From an uncultured Pseudomonadota bacterium (GTDB lineage: Bacteria; Pseudomonadota; Alphaproteobacteria; Rs-D84): a stretch of 64,000 nucleotides of DNA. The position numbers and the translations under genes were made by a program. Where the stretch lies: assembly GCA_900320405.1 (NCBI GenBank), contig OOHM01000002.1:62001-126000 (forward strand), written 5' to 3'. Position 1 is the first letter of the stretch. Each line of letters opens with the position of its first letter. The notes under the pieces are model-generated. The model searched no databases. It had not been told where the DNA came from and worked only from the letters and a program-made list of their open reading frames with translations. Shown here in pieces: positions 18,651 to 26,998 of this stretch.

Positions 18651-18952
18651 GCAGGTAATCTCCGTGGAATTTTATTTTTAAACATTTTTATCTTGGCCAC
18701 TAAAATTTGCCCCAGTTGTGCATCACGTTTCGAAAAAGTCGCCAAAATCATATGAACAATAATAACAGACCCAAGAAAATACAATGGATTTAAATAAGTA
18801 TTAACTTTATCAGTACCCAGCACAAATATACCAATTATATATAATGTAGTAAAAATAATGAACTGAACCATAAAATTCAGAACCGCCAAAGTATATGGCA
18901 CATAAAACAAATGCGACGGATTCGCCAAAGCTTTCAGCACTTGTTGCTTCAT
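18647..18952 (-). CDS. virB3: VirB3-like inner-membrane protein
   Basis: A 101-residue protein with two adjacent hydrophobic segments (about 20-65), starting KALANPSHLFYVPYTLA, which matches the VirB3/TrbD layout of a short N-terminus with a P-F-G/Y-V-P-like motif and a two-TM hairpin. The overlap of four bases with the downstream virB4 is the usual linkage. VirB3 binds VirB4 at the membrane. The upstream region carries an array of TTCAACA motifs that may be regulatory. Confidence 0.78.
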   Translation of the reverse strand: MKQQVLKALANPSHLFYVPYTLAVLNFMVQFIIFTTLYIIGIFVLGTDKVNTYLNPLYFLGSVIIVHMILATFSKRDAQLGQILVAKIKMFKNKIPRRLPA

Positions 18953-18995
18953 TGTGTTAAATTACCCTCCATATGGACTACTGTATTATAACAAT

Positions 18996-19179
18996 TTCAA
19001 CAATTTTCAACAAGTATAAAAAATAAAAATATAAAAATGTTAATTTTGTTGAAAAATGCTTATTTTTTTAACAGTTTTTCAAATACCGGTTTTTTTCAAC
19101 AAAAATTATCAAAATACCGGAAATATTGGTAAAATTTGTTGAAAACTTTGTTAAATTTCAAATTTCAACAATTTCAACA
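18996..19179. repeat. Array of TTCAACA/TGTTGAA motifs between virB3 and rpmJ
   Basis: Seven exact copies of a 7-mer occur in 184 bases: TTCAACA at 18996, 19006, 19095, 19164 and 19173, and its complement TGTTGAA at 19047 and 19137. Most are extended by flanking T/A runs. AAATACCGG also occurs twice (19081 and 19112). The stretch 18953-19214 is otherwise very AT-rich and has no gene. It lies upstream of virB3 (minus) and rpmJ (plus). It could be a cluster of protein-binding sites or inverted hairpin units; no function is proven. Confidence 0.6.
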
Positions 19180-19214
19180 GCCTAAATAACAACAACAAAA
19201 TATTAATATATTAT

Positions 19215-19242
19215 TTGATTTTTGTTAAAAAGTGTTTATAAT
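19215..19242 (+). promoter_or_regulatory. Promoter of rpmJ
   Basis: -35 TTGATT (19215-19220), 16-base spacer, and perfect -10 TATAAT (19237-19242), 23 bases upstream of the rpmJ start. The same TTGATT-16-TATAAT arrangement precedes tRNA-Thr at 38863. Confidence 0.75.
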
Positions 19243-19265
19243 GCCAGGGCAAAAAGGATGTTGAT

Positions 19266-19400
19266 ATGAAATTTTTGAGTTCTTTAAAGGCATGGAAGAA
19301 ACGCGGGAATATTAAACAGGTTCGTCGTGGCAAACAGGTTGTCTTGATTGATCCTGATAACCCGAAATTCAAGGCAAAGCAGGGTTTTAAAAGAAAATAA
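19266..19400 (+). CDS. rpmJ: 50S ribosomal protein bL36, zinc-free type
   Basis: A 44-residue, very basic protein (MKFLSSLKAWKKRGNIKQVR...) ending NPKFKAKQGFKRK. The pattern SLK, then VRR, then NPxFKAxQG is that of the alphaproteobacterial bL36, which lacks the Cys/His zinc ligands of the common form; no cysteine is present here. It has AAGGATG as Shine-Dalgarno, its own promoter and its own terminator, so it is a single-gene transcript. The C-terminal extension GFKRK is a few residues longer than usual. It supports the taxonomic call. Confidence 0.9.
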   Translation: MKFLSSLKAWKKRGNIKQVRRGKQVVLIDPDNPKFKAKQGFKRK

Positions 19401-19425
19401 CCCCGGTGTTTTTCTATTTATAGTT

Positions 19426-19457
19426 ACGGTATTCGTATTTGAATGCCGTATTTTTTA
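19426..19457 (+). terminator. Terminator of rpmJ
   Basis: Nine-base-pair stem (19426-19434 with 19441-19449, one G-U pair) followed by ATTTTTTAT. It ends just before the convergent SufB/D-like gene and may serve both. Confidence 0.85.
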
Positions 19458-19462
19458 TATAA

Positions 19463-20149
19463 TTAAAACAAATTAAAATCGTTTATAAATGATTCTGTCA
19501 TAATATTTTTAACCTGGGTGCCGGAAAGACCAGATTCACGCAGATAATTTTCCTGGGTTGGTAATATATGAAACATATATGCGCTATGTTCGGCGGATAT
19601 TGGAACAGATGATATTTTTTGCCGTGGGGTAAAGCGTATTTTTGCACTTTTATCATTAGATAAGGCAGCAAACCGAATATCAGATTTAGTATTTTCACAA
19701 TCTTTATTTATTATTGCGGTTCCAGAAATTTTAGAAAAACTGTCTTTTTCACCGATTATTTTCGTTTGTAATAAAATACCGGTATTACTTTCTTGATGTT
19801 CGGCAAAAATTTTAACATCTAAATCCGATGAATTTTTTATCATAATATGACCACGAATTTCAGAATTTTTCCCGGCATTTTTGATAAAAATGTTAAAAAA
19901 AGCCGGGAAATTATTTTCTATATTTATTGATAAAAATACCGGTTGATTTGGTTGGTTTAGATTTATATTTAATATGTTTTCACCGGATATTTTTCCAACA
20001 TATATAATATGTATTGGTAAATCATATTTTTTAGATATATTTTTTAATTCAGGTAATGTGGAAAGTTCAGGTTTATAAACCCCATCACGGTAAACCATAG
20101 TTTCCGCCGGAAAAGTTTTTATATTGAATTCGTTCCACATGTATGACAT
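19463..20149 (-). CDS. SufB/SufD-like Fe-S cluster assembly protein, divergent and short
   Basis: A 228-residue protein whose C-terminal third, from about 170, reads like the SufB/SufD core: a strand, then SAEHSAYMFHILPTQENYLRESGLSGTQVKNIMTESFIND-like sequence, where the family has a conserved AxHSATVGxLDxExxFYLxSRGLSxxEAxxLL region (first 20-residue limit respected here by abbreviation). The middle part is a beta-helix-like series of strands. It is far shorter than SufD (about 420), lacking the N-terminal helical domain, and no sufC or sufS is adjacent. It runs opposite ychF with 27 bases between the two starts, so the promoters overlap. It may be a reduced SufD; I am not certain. Confidence 0.6.
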   Translation of the reverse strand: MSYMWNEFNIKTFPAETMVYRDGVYKPELSTLPELKNISKKYDLPIHIIYVGKISGENILNINLNQPNQPVFLSINIENNFPAFFNIFIKNAGKNSEIRGHIMIKNSSDLDVKIFAEHQESNTGILLQTKIIGEKDSFSKISGTAIINKDCENTKSDIRFAALSNDKSAKIRFTPRQKISSVPISAEHSAYMFHILPTQENYLRESGLSGTQVKNIMTESFINDFNLF

Positions 20150-20176
20150 ATTATCTGTATTATAAAGGATTTTGTT

Positions 20177-21256
20177 ATGGGTTTCAATTGTGGAATTGTT
20201 GGTTTACCAAATGTTGGAAAATCAACATTGTTTAATGCATTAACACAAAGTGCCGCGGCGGACGCGCAAAATTATCCATTTTGTACCATTGAACCGAATA
20301 CCGGGCGGGTGGTTGTGCCGGATGAAATATTACATAAATTGGCGGCGGTTGATAATTCGGCAAAAATTATACCAACACAATTGGAAATTGTTGATATTGC
20401 GGGTCTGGTGCGGGGGGCATCAACCGGCGAAGGTTTAGGTAATAAATTTTTGGGTAATATTCTTGAAACAGATGCGATTATTCATGTTGTTCGTTGTTTT
20501 GAAAATGATGATATTGTCCATGTAGATGGCCGTATAGACCCGATTGCCGATATTGATACAATTGAAACAGAATTAATGATGGCGGATTTAGAAAGTTTAT
20601 CAAAACAAATTAAAAACCTTGAAAAAAAAGCGCACGGACTTGATAAAACCGCAATAAAATTATTATCAGATGCAAATATAATCAAAGAAAATCTGGAAAA
20701 ATCTGTGCCGGCGCGAAATTTAGATGTTGATACCAAACCTTTTAATTTATTAACCGCAAAACCGGTTATTTATGTATGTAATGTGGACGAGGCCTCCGCT
20801 GCGACCGGAAATAAATATTCGCAAATGGTTGTTGATAAATTTGGCCATAAAAATCCGGTGTTGATTATTTCTGGGAAAATAGAAATGGAAATTGCGCAAA
20901 TTGTTGATCCGGCTGAAAGAAAAATGTTTTTGGAAGATTTAGGGTTAAAACATTCGGGGTTAGAGCAGGTTATAAAGACCGGATATGAAACATTGGGGTT
21001 GCAAACTTTTTATACTGTTGGTCCAAAAGAAGCGCACGCGTGGACGATTTCGCGGGGAATGACCGCACCCCAGGCGGCGGGTAAAATTCATACAGATTTT
21101 GAGCGTGGATTTATCCGGGCAGAGGTTATATCACCCGATGATTATATAAAATATGGTGGTGAAGTCGCGGTGAAAGAGGCGGGTAAAATGCGCCTGGTTG
21201 GGCGTGATTATGTTATGCAAGAAGGCGATATTTGCCATTTCTTGTTTAATAATTAG
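20177..21256 (+). CDS. ychF: Ribosome-binding ATPase YchF
   Basis: A universally conserved P-loop ATPase of the Obg family, linked to translation and stress responses. The 359-residue protein has Walker A GLPNVGKST at about 8-16, the switch region VDIAGLVRGASTGEGLGNKFL, an altered G4 motif near CNVDE (the reason for ATP over GTP preference), a coiled-coil insert (about 125-165) and the C-terminal TGS domain (TFYTVGPKEAHAWTISRG, GFIRAEVISPDDYI). Length is standard. It is monocistronic here; pth, its partner in many bacteria, is not adjacent. Confidence 0.96.
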   Translation: MGFNCGIVGLPNVGKSTLFNALTQSAAADAQNYPFCTIEPNTGRVVVPDEILHKLAAVDNSAKIIPTQLEIVDIAGLVRGASTGEGLGNKFLGNILETDAIIHVVRCFENDDIVHVDGRIDPIADIDTIETELMMADLESLSKQIKNLEKKAHGLDKTAIKLLSDANIIKENLEKSVPARNLDVDTKPFNLLTAKPVIYVCNVDEASAATGNKYSQMVVDKFGHKNPVLIISGKIEMEIAQIVDPAERKMFLEDLGLKHSGLEQVIKTGYETLGLQTFYTVGPKEAHAWTISRGMTAPQAAGKIHTDFERGFIRAEVISPDDYIKYGGEVAVKEAGKMRLVGRDYVMQEGDICHFLFNN

Positions 21257-21286
21257 TGATTGGTGAGTTTTTGGTATAAAAAGTAA

Positions 21287-21540
21287 GGGGATGGATTTCG
21301 CTCGCGCGGCACATTATGTGCCGGCTGCGCGCAAATTTGTAGTTATTCGAACTTCACTTTCGTTCGTTCTTATATACAAATTTTGAACCTGCAACTGCGT
21401 TGCGGGGGATGGATTTATTTCGTCATCTTGGCTCATTCGCTACGCTCACCGGTGCACTTTCGTTCACCTTTCGCCGGCTGTTGAACTATATTTTTTAGCC
21501 CGCCTTCGTCCTTTGGACTACGGCGCGGCACTGAATTTTC
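21287..21540. repeat. Partial copies of the tRNA-fMet 3' end and hairpin-rich debris
   Basis: The stretch between ychF and tRNA-fMet has no gene. It contains a 17-base exact copy of the tRNA-fMet 3' part (21400-21416, same as 21585-21601) and a 12-base copy at 21287-21298, both in the same orientation as the tRNA. Around them are short imperfect palindromes, for example CGTCC/GGACTACG near 21509-21530 and GCTACGCTC-like segments at 21440-21480. This looks like residue of recombination or insertion next to the tRNA. Confidence 0.55.
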
Positions 21541-21545
21541 TAAAT

Positions 21546-21571
21546 AAAAATATCGCTGAAGCGATATTTTT
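21546..21571 (-). terminator. Terminator of tRNA-fMet
   Basis: Perfect 12-base-pair hairpin with A/T flanks (AAAAATATCGCT, loop GA, AGCGATATTTTT). It lies 11 bases beyond the tRNA 3' end on the minus strand and is symmetric, so it can act in both directions and may also end ychF transcripts. Confidence 0.8.
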
Positions 21572-21581
21572 AGAAAATTCG

Positions 21582-21658
<77 letters not shown>

Positions 21659-21876
21659 ATAAACAGGGGGTATTATAGTTTATATTTATTATTTGTCAAA
21701 CAAAAATTGGGATTCTTGTATATTTTTTACCAAAATACCAATATTTCTGCCGTATAGCGCGTTTTTAATTTTATAAATATTTTAATATATCTTACAGACC
21801 TAATTCCTATTGTATACTTGAAAAATGCTTTTTTTATTGGTAAAATGCCAATGTTTTCATATGGGATATTTATATT

Positions 21877-22656
21877 ATGTTTAGAAAGTTATGGAAAAAA
21901 TTTTGGGAACCTATATTGGGTTTTTCTGGGTTTCAATGGATTATTGCGGCGATTATGGCGGCAATAATTTGGTTTATATATTTTACCAGCAGAAAACAAG
22001 TTATAAATTATAAAACTTTCAAGAAATTTCGGCATCGGCCGGCAATATTTGTTTTTTGGCACGGACGCAGTTTGATGCTGTCGCCAATTGTGTGTTTGGG
22101 TGGAATGAAATCCTATGCCATTGCGTCGCGTCACAAAGATGGTAAAATGATGGCAAAATTACAACATTTGTTTGGTCTGCGTGCAATTTATGGCAGTTCG
22201 CATAATGGTGGTCTGTCCGTATTGCGCGAAGGTGTGCGCGTGTTGCGTCGTGGCGACCATTCTTTGTGTATTTCGCCCGATGGGCCGGGCGGGCCGTCAC
22301 TGCGTGTACAAGAAGGTGCGTTATATTTTGCAAAAATGACCGGGGCACCGATTATTCCGGTGTGTTTTTCGGCGCGTCATGTTTGGATGCAAAATCGTTG
22401 GGACAGGTATTTATTGGTTTATCCTTTTACAAAAATAAAGTGCAAGGTTGGTGAACCAATTTATATAGATTCCAAGATATCAGATAATGATTTTGAATCA
22501 AAACGCGTTGAATTGGAAAATATTATGGTTAAACAATTGCGTGAATTGGATTCTGAATTTAATTTGTATGTTGTAGAACAAGATTTGAATACATCTGAAT
22601 TCAAGCGCGCGAAAAGGGAAGGGCGTGAACCAAAATTGATACAAAGGTATAAATAA
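21877..22656 (+). CDS. DUF374 lysophospholipid acyltransferase-like protein
   Basis: A 259-residue protein with one N-terminal membrane segment (about 18-36). The motif FVFWHGRSLM at about 58-67 is the HxxxxD-like acyltransferase region of DUF374, followed by AIYGSSHNGGLSVLREG and ISPDGPGGPSLRVQEGAL, both typical. The family is placed near the LPLAT superfamily and often sits beside lipid A/Kdo genes; here it directly precedes lpxK and lpxC, which supports a role in lipid A or LPS core assembly. The exact acyl donor and acceptor are unknown. lpxK starts one base after its stop. Confidence 0.85.
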   Translation: MFRKLWKKFWEPILGFSGFQWIIAAIMAAIIWFIYFTSRKQVINYKTFKKFRHRPAIFVFWHGRSLMLSPIVCLGGMKSYAIASRHKDGKMMAKLQHLFGLRAIYGSSHNGGLSVLREGVRVLRRGDHSLCISPDGPGGPSLRVQEGALYFAKMTGAPIIPVCFSARHVWMQNRWDRYLLVYPFTKIKCKVGEPIYIDSKISDNDFESKRVELENIMVKQLRELDSEFNLYVVEQDLNTSEFKRAKREGREPKLIQRYK

Positions 22657-22657
22657 T

Positions 22658-23584
22658 ATGAAAACACCGTGGTGGTTTTTACATAAAACTCCGTTGGCAT
22701 TTTTATTATTGCCGGTTGCGATTATATATTACATTTTTTCGCGAATTGTTTATGGTTGGCGAAAAATGTTCGCATATAAATCCCGTCGAAAAATTATTTG
22801 TGTTGGGGGGCTGTTTGCCGGTGGGGTTGGCAAGACACCGATTGTACGCGCAATTGCGAATAGATTAGATTTACCCGTTGTTATGCGCGGATATAAACGC
22901 AGTGTAAAAACCGGTAATATTGGTGACGAGGCGACAATGATGATGAATGATGGAATTACGGTTCATGTCGGTCACCGAAAAAGCAATATAATGTTATTAA
23001 ATCGTCAAGAAAAAGAAAACGGACCAATATTGATGGATGACGGTTTGCAAAATCCATCTATTAAAAAAGATTTATCTATTATTGTTATTGACGAAGGGTT
23101 GGGGTTTGGAAACGGGTTTTTGTTACCGGCCGGACCTTTACGGGAACCCAAAAAACACGCGGCGCGTGCGGATGCTATAATTGTTATAAGTTGTGAAAAT
23201 ACAAAGAGAAAATTGAAATTACCTGGTAATGTACCGGTGTTTTATGCGAAAAATAAAAATATTATGCCGGCCGGCCGTTATGAACGAATTGTCGCATTTG
23301 CAGGAATTGGATATCCAAAAAAGTTCTTTCGTGCATTGCCAAATGTTGTGGCGCGGCGCGCATTTGGTGACCATTATCAATATACAGACAAAGATATTGA
23401 AAATTTAATGAATTTGGCAAAACGCAAAAATGCAAAATTATTTACCACAGAAAAAGATTTTGTAAGATTGCCGGAATACGCGCGTGACAAAATAAAATGT
23501 GTAAGATTGGAAACAGTCATAGATGAAAAATTCTTTGATTGGTTAAAGGAGAAATTAAATGCCGACAATAAAGAAGTCTGTTAA
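22658..23584 (+). CDS. lpxK: Tetraacyldisaccharide 4'-kinase
   Basis: LpxK phosphorylates the 4' position of the lipid A disaccharide at the inner membrane. The 308-residue protein has an N-terminal membrane-associated helix (about 10-27) and the family P-loop in VGGLFAGGVGKTP, with VVMRGYKRSVKTG and the DDGLQNPSIKKDLSIIVID motif (family: DDGfQn). Length is normal. It lies between the DUF374 gene and lpxC; its end overlaps the lpxC start by 26 bases. Confidence 0.94.
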   Translation: MKTPWWFLHKTPLAFLLLPVAIIYYIFSRIVYGWRKMFAYKSRRKIICVGGLFAGGVGKTPIVRAIANRLDLPVVMRGYKRSVKTGNIGDEATMMMNDGITVHVGHRKSNIMLLNRQEKENGPILMDDGLQNPSIKKDLSIIVIDEGLGFGNGFLLPAGPLREPKKHAARADAIIVISCENTKRKLKLPGNVPVFYAKNKNIMPAGRYERIVAFAGIGYPKKFFRALPNVVARRAFGDHYQYTDKDIENLMNLAKRKNAKLFTTEKDFVRLPEYARDKIKCVRLETVIDEKFFDWLKEKLNADNKEVC

Positions 23585-24494
23585 ATTTTCCGGGGTTGGA
23601 ATTCATTCGGGTGCGCCCGTCACAATGGTTGTTAAACCATCGAAAAAAAATGGAATATTTTTTCGTCGTACGGATTTAGATAAAAATTTAATACATGCAA
23701 AATACGATAATGTCGGCGATACAAAAATGCGAAATACCACCATTGGTGATATAGACGCAGCCCATGTAAAAACAATAGAACATTTTATGGCGGCAATGTT
23801 TATGGCCGGCATAGACAGTGCAATTGTCGAAATAGATGGCCCGGAAACACCAATTTTGGACGGCAGTGCAATTGAGTTTTATAACAAAATACTTGCGGCG
23901 GGACGGACAGAAGGAAAAATAAAAAAAATTATAGTGCGACAACCTGTTTGTGTTACTGCGCGCGATGTTTTTCGGTCTTTACCGTTTTTATTGCGTGTGA
24001 AGATTTGGTTTATGAATTTATTGTCTGGGCGCCGGGCGGATGGTTTTGTTAAACTGGGGCCGGCCGAGAGTAACTCTTTGAATATGTCTGCTACATTGGT
24101 GTACAGGGAAAAAATAATCGGTCGTCAAATTTTTTCATACACATATGATGGAACAAAAAAGTCAATTCAAAATTTTGTTAAAAATATTGCACGTGCCCGG
24201 ACATTTGGAAAATATTCTGAATGGGAATACCTTAAAAAACACGGTATGGCACGCGGTGCAAACGAAAATAATGTTATTGCGTTAAATGATAATGGTGACG
24301 GAACATTAAATAAAACATTTTGGCCCGATGAATTTGTAAGACATAAAATTATTGATGCCGTTGGGGATATGTTTACATCGGGTGGGATAATTATTGGCAA
24401 TTTTGAGTCTTATAAAGGCAGTCACGCGATGAATAATATGGTGCTTAAAAAACTGTTCAGTAATCCAGATAATTATGATATAATAGATGCGTAA
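23559..24494 (+). CDS. lpxC: UDP-3-O-acyl-N-acetylglucosamine deacetylase
   Basis: LpxC carries out the committed step of lipid A synthesis and is a zinc enzyme. All metal ligands are visible: His in KTIEHFMAA, and His plus Asp in VRHKIIDAVGD; the catalytic His is in GSHAMNN. PILDGSA and the N-terminal VKFSGVGIHSG are family signatures. The 311-residue length is normal. The ATG within the end of lpxK is supported by AAAGGAG eight bases upstream and by the correct family N-terminus. lpxK and lpxC in one operon suggests joint control of LPS supply. Confidence 0.95.
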   Translation: MPTIKKSVKFSGVGIHSGAPVTMVVKPSKKNGIFFRRTDLDKNLIHAKYDNVGDTKMRNTTIGDIDAAHVKTIEHFMAAMFMAGIDSAIVEIDGPETPILDGSAIEFYNKILAAGRTEGKIKKIIVRQPVCVTARDVFRSLPFLLRVKIWFMNLLSGRRADGFVKLGPAESNSLNMSATLVYREKIIGRQIFSYTYDGTKKSIQNFVKNIARARTFGKYSEWEYLKKHGMARGANENNVIALNDNGDGTLNKTFWPDEFVRHKIIDAVGDMFTSGGIIIGNFESYKGSHAMNNMVLKKLFSNPDNYDIIDA

Positions 24495-24511
24495 ACAAAA
24501 AAGGAATGCGT

Positions 24512-24943
24512 ATGAAAAAATACTTAATTATGATTTTATCTGCGGTTGTACTTTGGGGATGCGGTGGATATATAAAAAATGAAAACGGCAGTGAATATAT
24601 AAAACAATTGGATGGCGAACCAATTGGTTGCACATTCTTGTATAAATTGGAATCAGAGGTTTCTGTTTATGACCAGGATGATGCCCGTCGGTATTTGGAA
24701 AATCGTATAGCCGACCAGGCGCGCCCAGGAAATGCGTATTGGATTGTTAGTGAAAGAACGCGTCCAAACGAATGGGTAATTTTTGGCCCGGAACGCGCGT
24801 TTGTTTTGGTGGCAAATGTTTATGATTGCCCAAATGTTAGAACGGTACGTACGGCGCGGTCCGATTCTGCGATGCCTGAATACGATATAAAGCCGTGTCG
24901 TGGTGTTTTCTATGGCGTCAATGATGGAAAGTGTTTCCAATAA
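24512..24943 (+). CDS. Small lipoprotein
   Basis: A 143-residue protein with a lipoprotein signal (KKYLIMILSAVVLWGC; lipobox LWGC, lipidated Cys at about 16). The mature part has GEPIGCTFLYKLESEVSV and a run predicted as alpha/beta, vaguely like DUF4156 lipoproteins, but I cannot confirm this. Two more Cys pairs could form disulphides. The ATG at 24512 is preferred to 24506 because AAGG is seven bases away. It follows lpxC by 17 bases and precedes a terminator and then the pilus genes; it could be an outer-membrane accessory of either. Confidence 0.7.
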   Translation: MKKYLIMILSAVVLWGCGGYIKNENGSEYIKQLDGEPIGCTFLYKLESEVSVYDQDDARRYLENRIADQARPGNAYWIVSERTRPNEWVIFGPERAFVLVANVYDCPNVRTVRTARSDSAMPEYDIKPCRGVFYGVNDGKCFQ

Positions 24944-24963
24944 AAATTAAAGAATAAAAAAAT

Positions 24964-24992
24964 TAAAACCGTTATGAAAATAACGGTTTTTT
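24964..24992 (+). terminator. Terminator after the lpxC operon
   Basis: Ten-base-pair stem AAACCGTTAT/ATAACGGTTT (24966-24989, loop GAAA) followed by TTT. It separates the LPS genes from the pilus module. Confidence 0.85.
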
Positions 24993-25053
24993 ACACTGGA
25001 ATTAAATAATACTTTTGTGTTATAATCTATCACAAGTGGTATAGAGAGAGAAT

Positions 25054-26316
25054 TTGTCAGGACAATATATATATATTAAAAGAAAAAAATATGCGGCGGG
25101 ATTGTTATGGCAACCGTTGGTTGCGGGGTTTACACCGCGGGCATATGCATATAAATTGGCGCGTGGAATTGACCACAGATTAAATCAATATATTTCATAC
25201 AATGGAATGATTGGTTTGGGTGCGCGCGTAAATGGTCAACGGTCGGGAATGCCGTCTGTTGCCGTAGAAATTGTGGATGCGTTACCCGGGTATGCATCGA
25301 TGCTCTGCGCATTTCAGGTTGATAATAAATTTGTTTTGGTTGCGGTTAGAAACGGTGTAATTATTTATGATTTGATTTTCGATTCCGAAGACAGGGCGCG
25401 TGAAAAATATGCAGAATTGTTTGAAATTCCTGATTGGAATGCGTTGTTTGCACCTGCGTCGTGGGGAATGCCGCGTACGGTTGATCGTGATTTAACAGAT
25501 TTAATTTCTGGGTCTTCGCACGGGGTGTTGCGCCCAATAAGTCATTTTGGTGCAGGCCTTATGTCGTTGGCAATTTTTGCGTTGTTCGTTTTTGTGTTTT
25601 TATATCTGTTTAGAGAACCTATAAATGATATGTTTTCATCAAAACCGCAAATGGCAAAACAAAATCCGGAATTGGCCGCCGAATATCATCGTCAAATAGA
25701 AGAAAAAAATAAAGAATTAGACAAAGAGTTTAATATGCGTCAACCGGAACCGGTTGAACCGTTGGTTATGCCATATGAATTATTACCAGACCCGGCGGAA
25801 CGTGCAGATTTATGCTATCGGGCGATTGGATTTTTAATGCAACCTGTTACCGGGTGGAATCAAACATCGGCCGAATGCGGTGATACACATGTATTTGCAA
25901 CATTTCGGCGGTCTTTTGGAACATTGGACGATTTTTATGCCATTGCGGCGAATGTTATGCCGGGTGTGTTTGTTCAAGAAATAAATGATAACGAAATTTT
26001 GGTGCGCGCAAAATTACCGGAACGCATTACAGGTCTGTCCCAGGATGTGCGCGATGCGGATTCGATTGTTCGTGAATTAACAAGTCGTTTCCAGGCGATA
26101 AATATGGACGCAAATATAACGATTGTTGTTGATGCGGTTTCAAACGAAACCCAATCGGCGGAATTATACGTTGTCGAAGTGGCGGTGGAATCTAAACTGA
26201 TTCCATCCCAGTTTATGTTAATCTTTGATGATTTTGATGGCGTATATATGACCAAGGCGGCGTGGAACGTGGCAAGAAAAACATGGAACTATGAGGTGAT
26301 AATCTATGCAAAATAA
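25054..26316 (+). CDS. Type IVb pilus PilO2-like protein
   Basis: A 420-residue bitopic protein: an N-terminal cytoplasmic domain (about 1-165), one membrane segment (about 168-190, LAIFALFVFVFLYLF) and a periplasmic domain. This layout, and the order with PilP-, ATPase- and PilC/R-like genes, matches PilO of the IncI-type thick pilus (PAP_PilO family) rather than PilO of T4a pili. It starts with TTG at 25054, preceded by a GAGAG purine run; a -10 TATAAT lies at 25021-25026. No internal Met gives a better start. It overlaps the next gene by 11 bases. It is inferred to be an inner-membrane alignment protein. Confidence 0.7.
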   Translation: MSGQYIYIKRKKYAAGLLWQPLVAGFTPRAYAYKLARGIDHRLNQYISYNGMIGLGARVNGQRSGMPSVAVEIVDALPGYASMLCAFQVDNKFVLVAVRNGVIIYDLIFDSEDRAREKYAELFEIPDWNALFAPASWGMPRTVDRDLTDLISGSSHGVLRPISHFGAGLMSLAIFALFVFVFLYLFREPINDMFSSKPQMAKQNPELAAEYHRQIEEKNKELDKEFNMRQPEPVEPLVMPYELLPDPAERADLCYRAIGFLMQPVTGWNQTSAECGDTHVFATFRRSFGTLDDFYAIAANVMPGVFVQEINDNEILVRAKLPERITGLSQDVRDADSIVRELTSRFQAINMDANITIVVDAVSNETQSAELYVVEVAVESKLIPSQFMLIFDDFDGVYMTKAAWNVARKTWNYEVIIYAK

Positions 26317-26998
26317 AATAAAAATATTATTTGTATCGTTGTGTGTTTTATTCGGTGTGACATCCGGGTATTGCGCAGATACCGCATTCGAAAATGTCGT
26401 TGATGTTATCGAAGAAGTAAATTCGGCAAATGAAGAATTTTCCGCAGATGCAATTGAAGATTATCAGGTTGATGGTTCTTTGTTTCAACAAATTACAGAT
26501 TTGGAACAAGAAAAAGTTTTAATGCAGTTGGAAAAAGAACGCGCACAATTAAACCTGGATTTAGACAGGTTGGCCGCAGAAAAAATAAAACTACATATGG
26601 AAATTGATACACTGTCCGGTCGGGCGGAGCAACAGCAACAAGAATTTGAAACCGAACGCGCGCGTTTAGAGGCCGAAGCAAAACGGTTGGAATTAGAAAA
26701 AGAATCTATGGTTAATAAACAAGAAGAGATAAAGAACCAACCACAAAAACAACAATCTTTTGTTAAAGAAGAACCAAAAGATGTCGAGATAGAAAAGAAT
26801 TATAAATTGTTAAATGTGTTTGGTGCCGGTGCACAATTACAGGCAACCGTTCAAGATTTGTCAAATGGTCAAAACAAACGCATTAGTGTTGGAAAACAAC
26901 TGGATGGGTATACGGTTAAATCAATATCTTTGGATGAAGGTGTTGTGTTTATCAAAGATGGCGAAATTCAAACATTAAATGTTGGTAACAGAAGTTAG
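26306..26998 (+). CDS. Type IVb pilus PilP-like periplasmic protein
   Basis: A 230-residue protein with a signal peptide (cleavage probably after YCA at about 24), an acidic and coiled-coil middle (about 60-150, LEQEKVLMQLEKERAQL) and a compact C-terminal domain (about 165-228) containing VFGAGAQLQATVQDL and GKQLDGYTVKSI, the C-terminal domain pattern of PilP/GspC-like linkers between the inner-membrane platform and the secretin. Gene order supports it. It overlaps the PilO-like gene and its stop overlaps the next start by one base. Confidence 0.68.
   Translation: MQNKIKILFVSLCVLFGVTSGYCADTAFENVVDVIEEVNSANEEFSADAIEDYQVDGSLFQQITDLEQEKVLMQLEKERAQLNLDLDRLAAEKIKLHMEIDTLSGRAEQQQQEFETERARLEAEAKRLELEKESMVNKQEEIKNQPQKQQSFVKEEPKDVEIEKNYKLLNVFGAGAQLQATVQDLSNGQNKRISVGKQLDGYTVKSISLDEGVVFIKDGEIQTLNVGNRS

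Noticed and set aside
18996..19179. TTCAACA array considered as a CRISPR
   Set aside because: The unit is only seven bases, occurs in both orientations and has irregular spacing; no cas gene is near.
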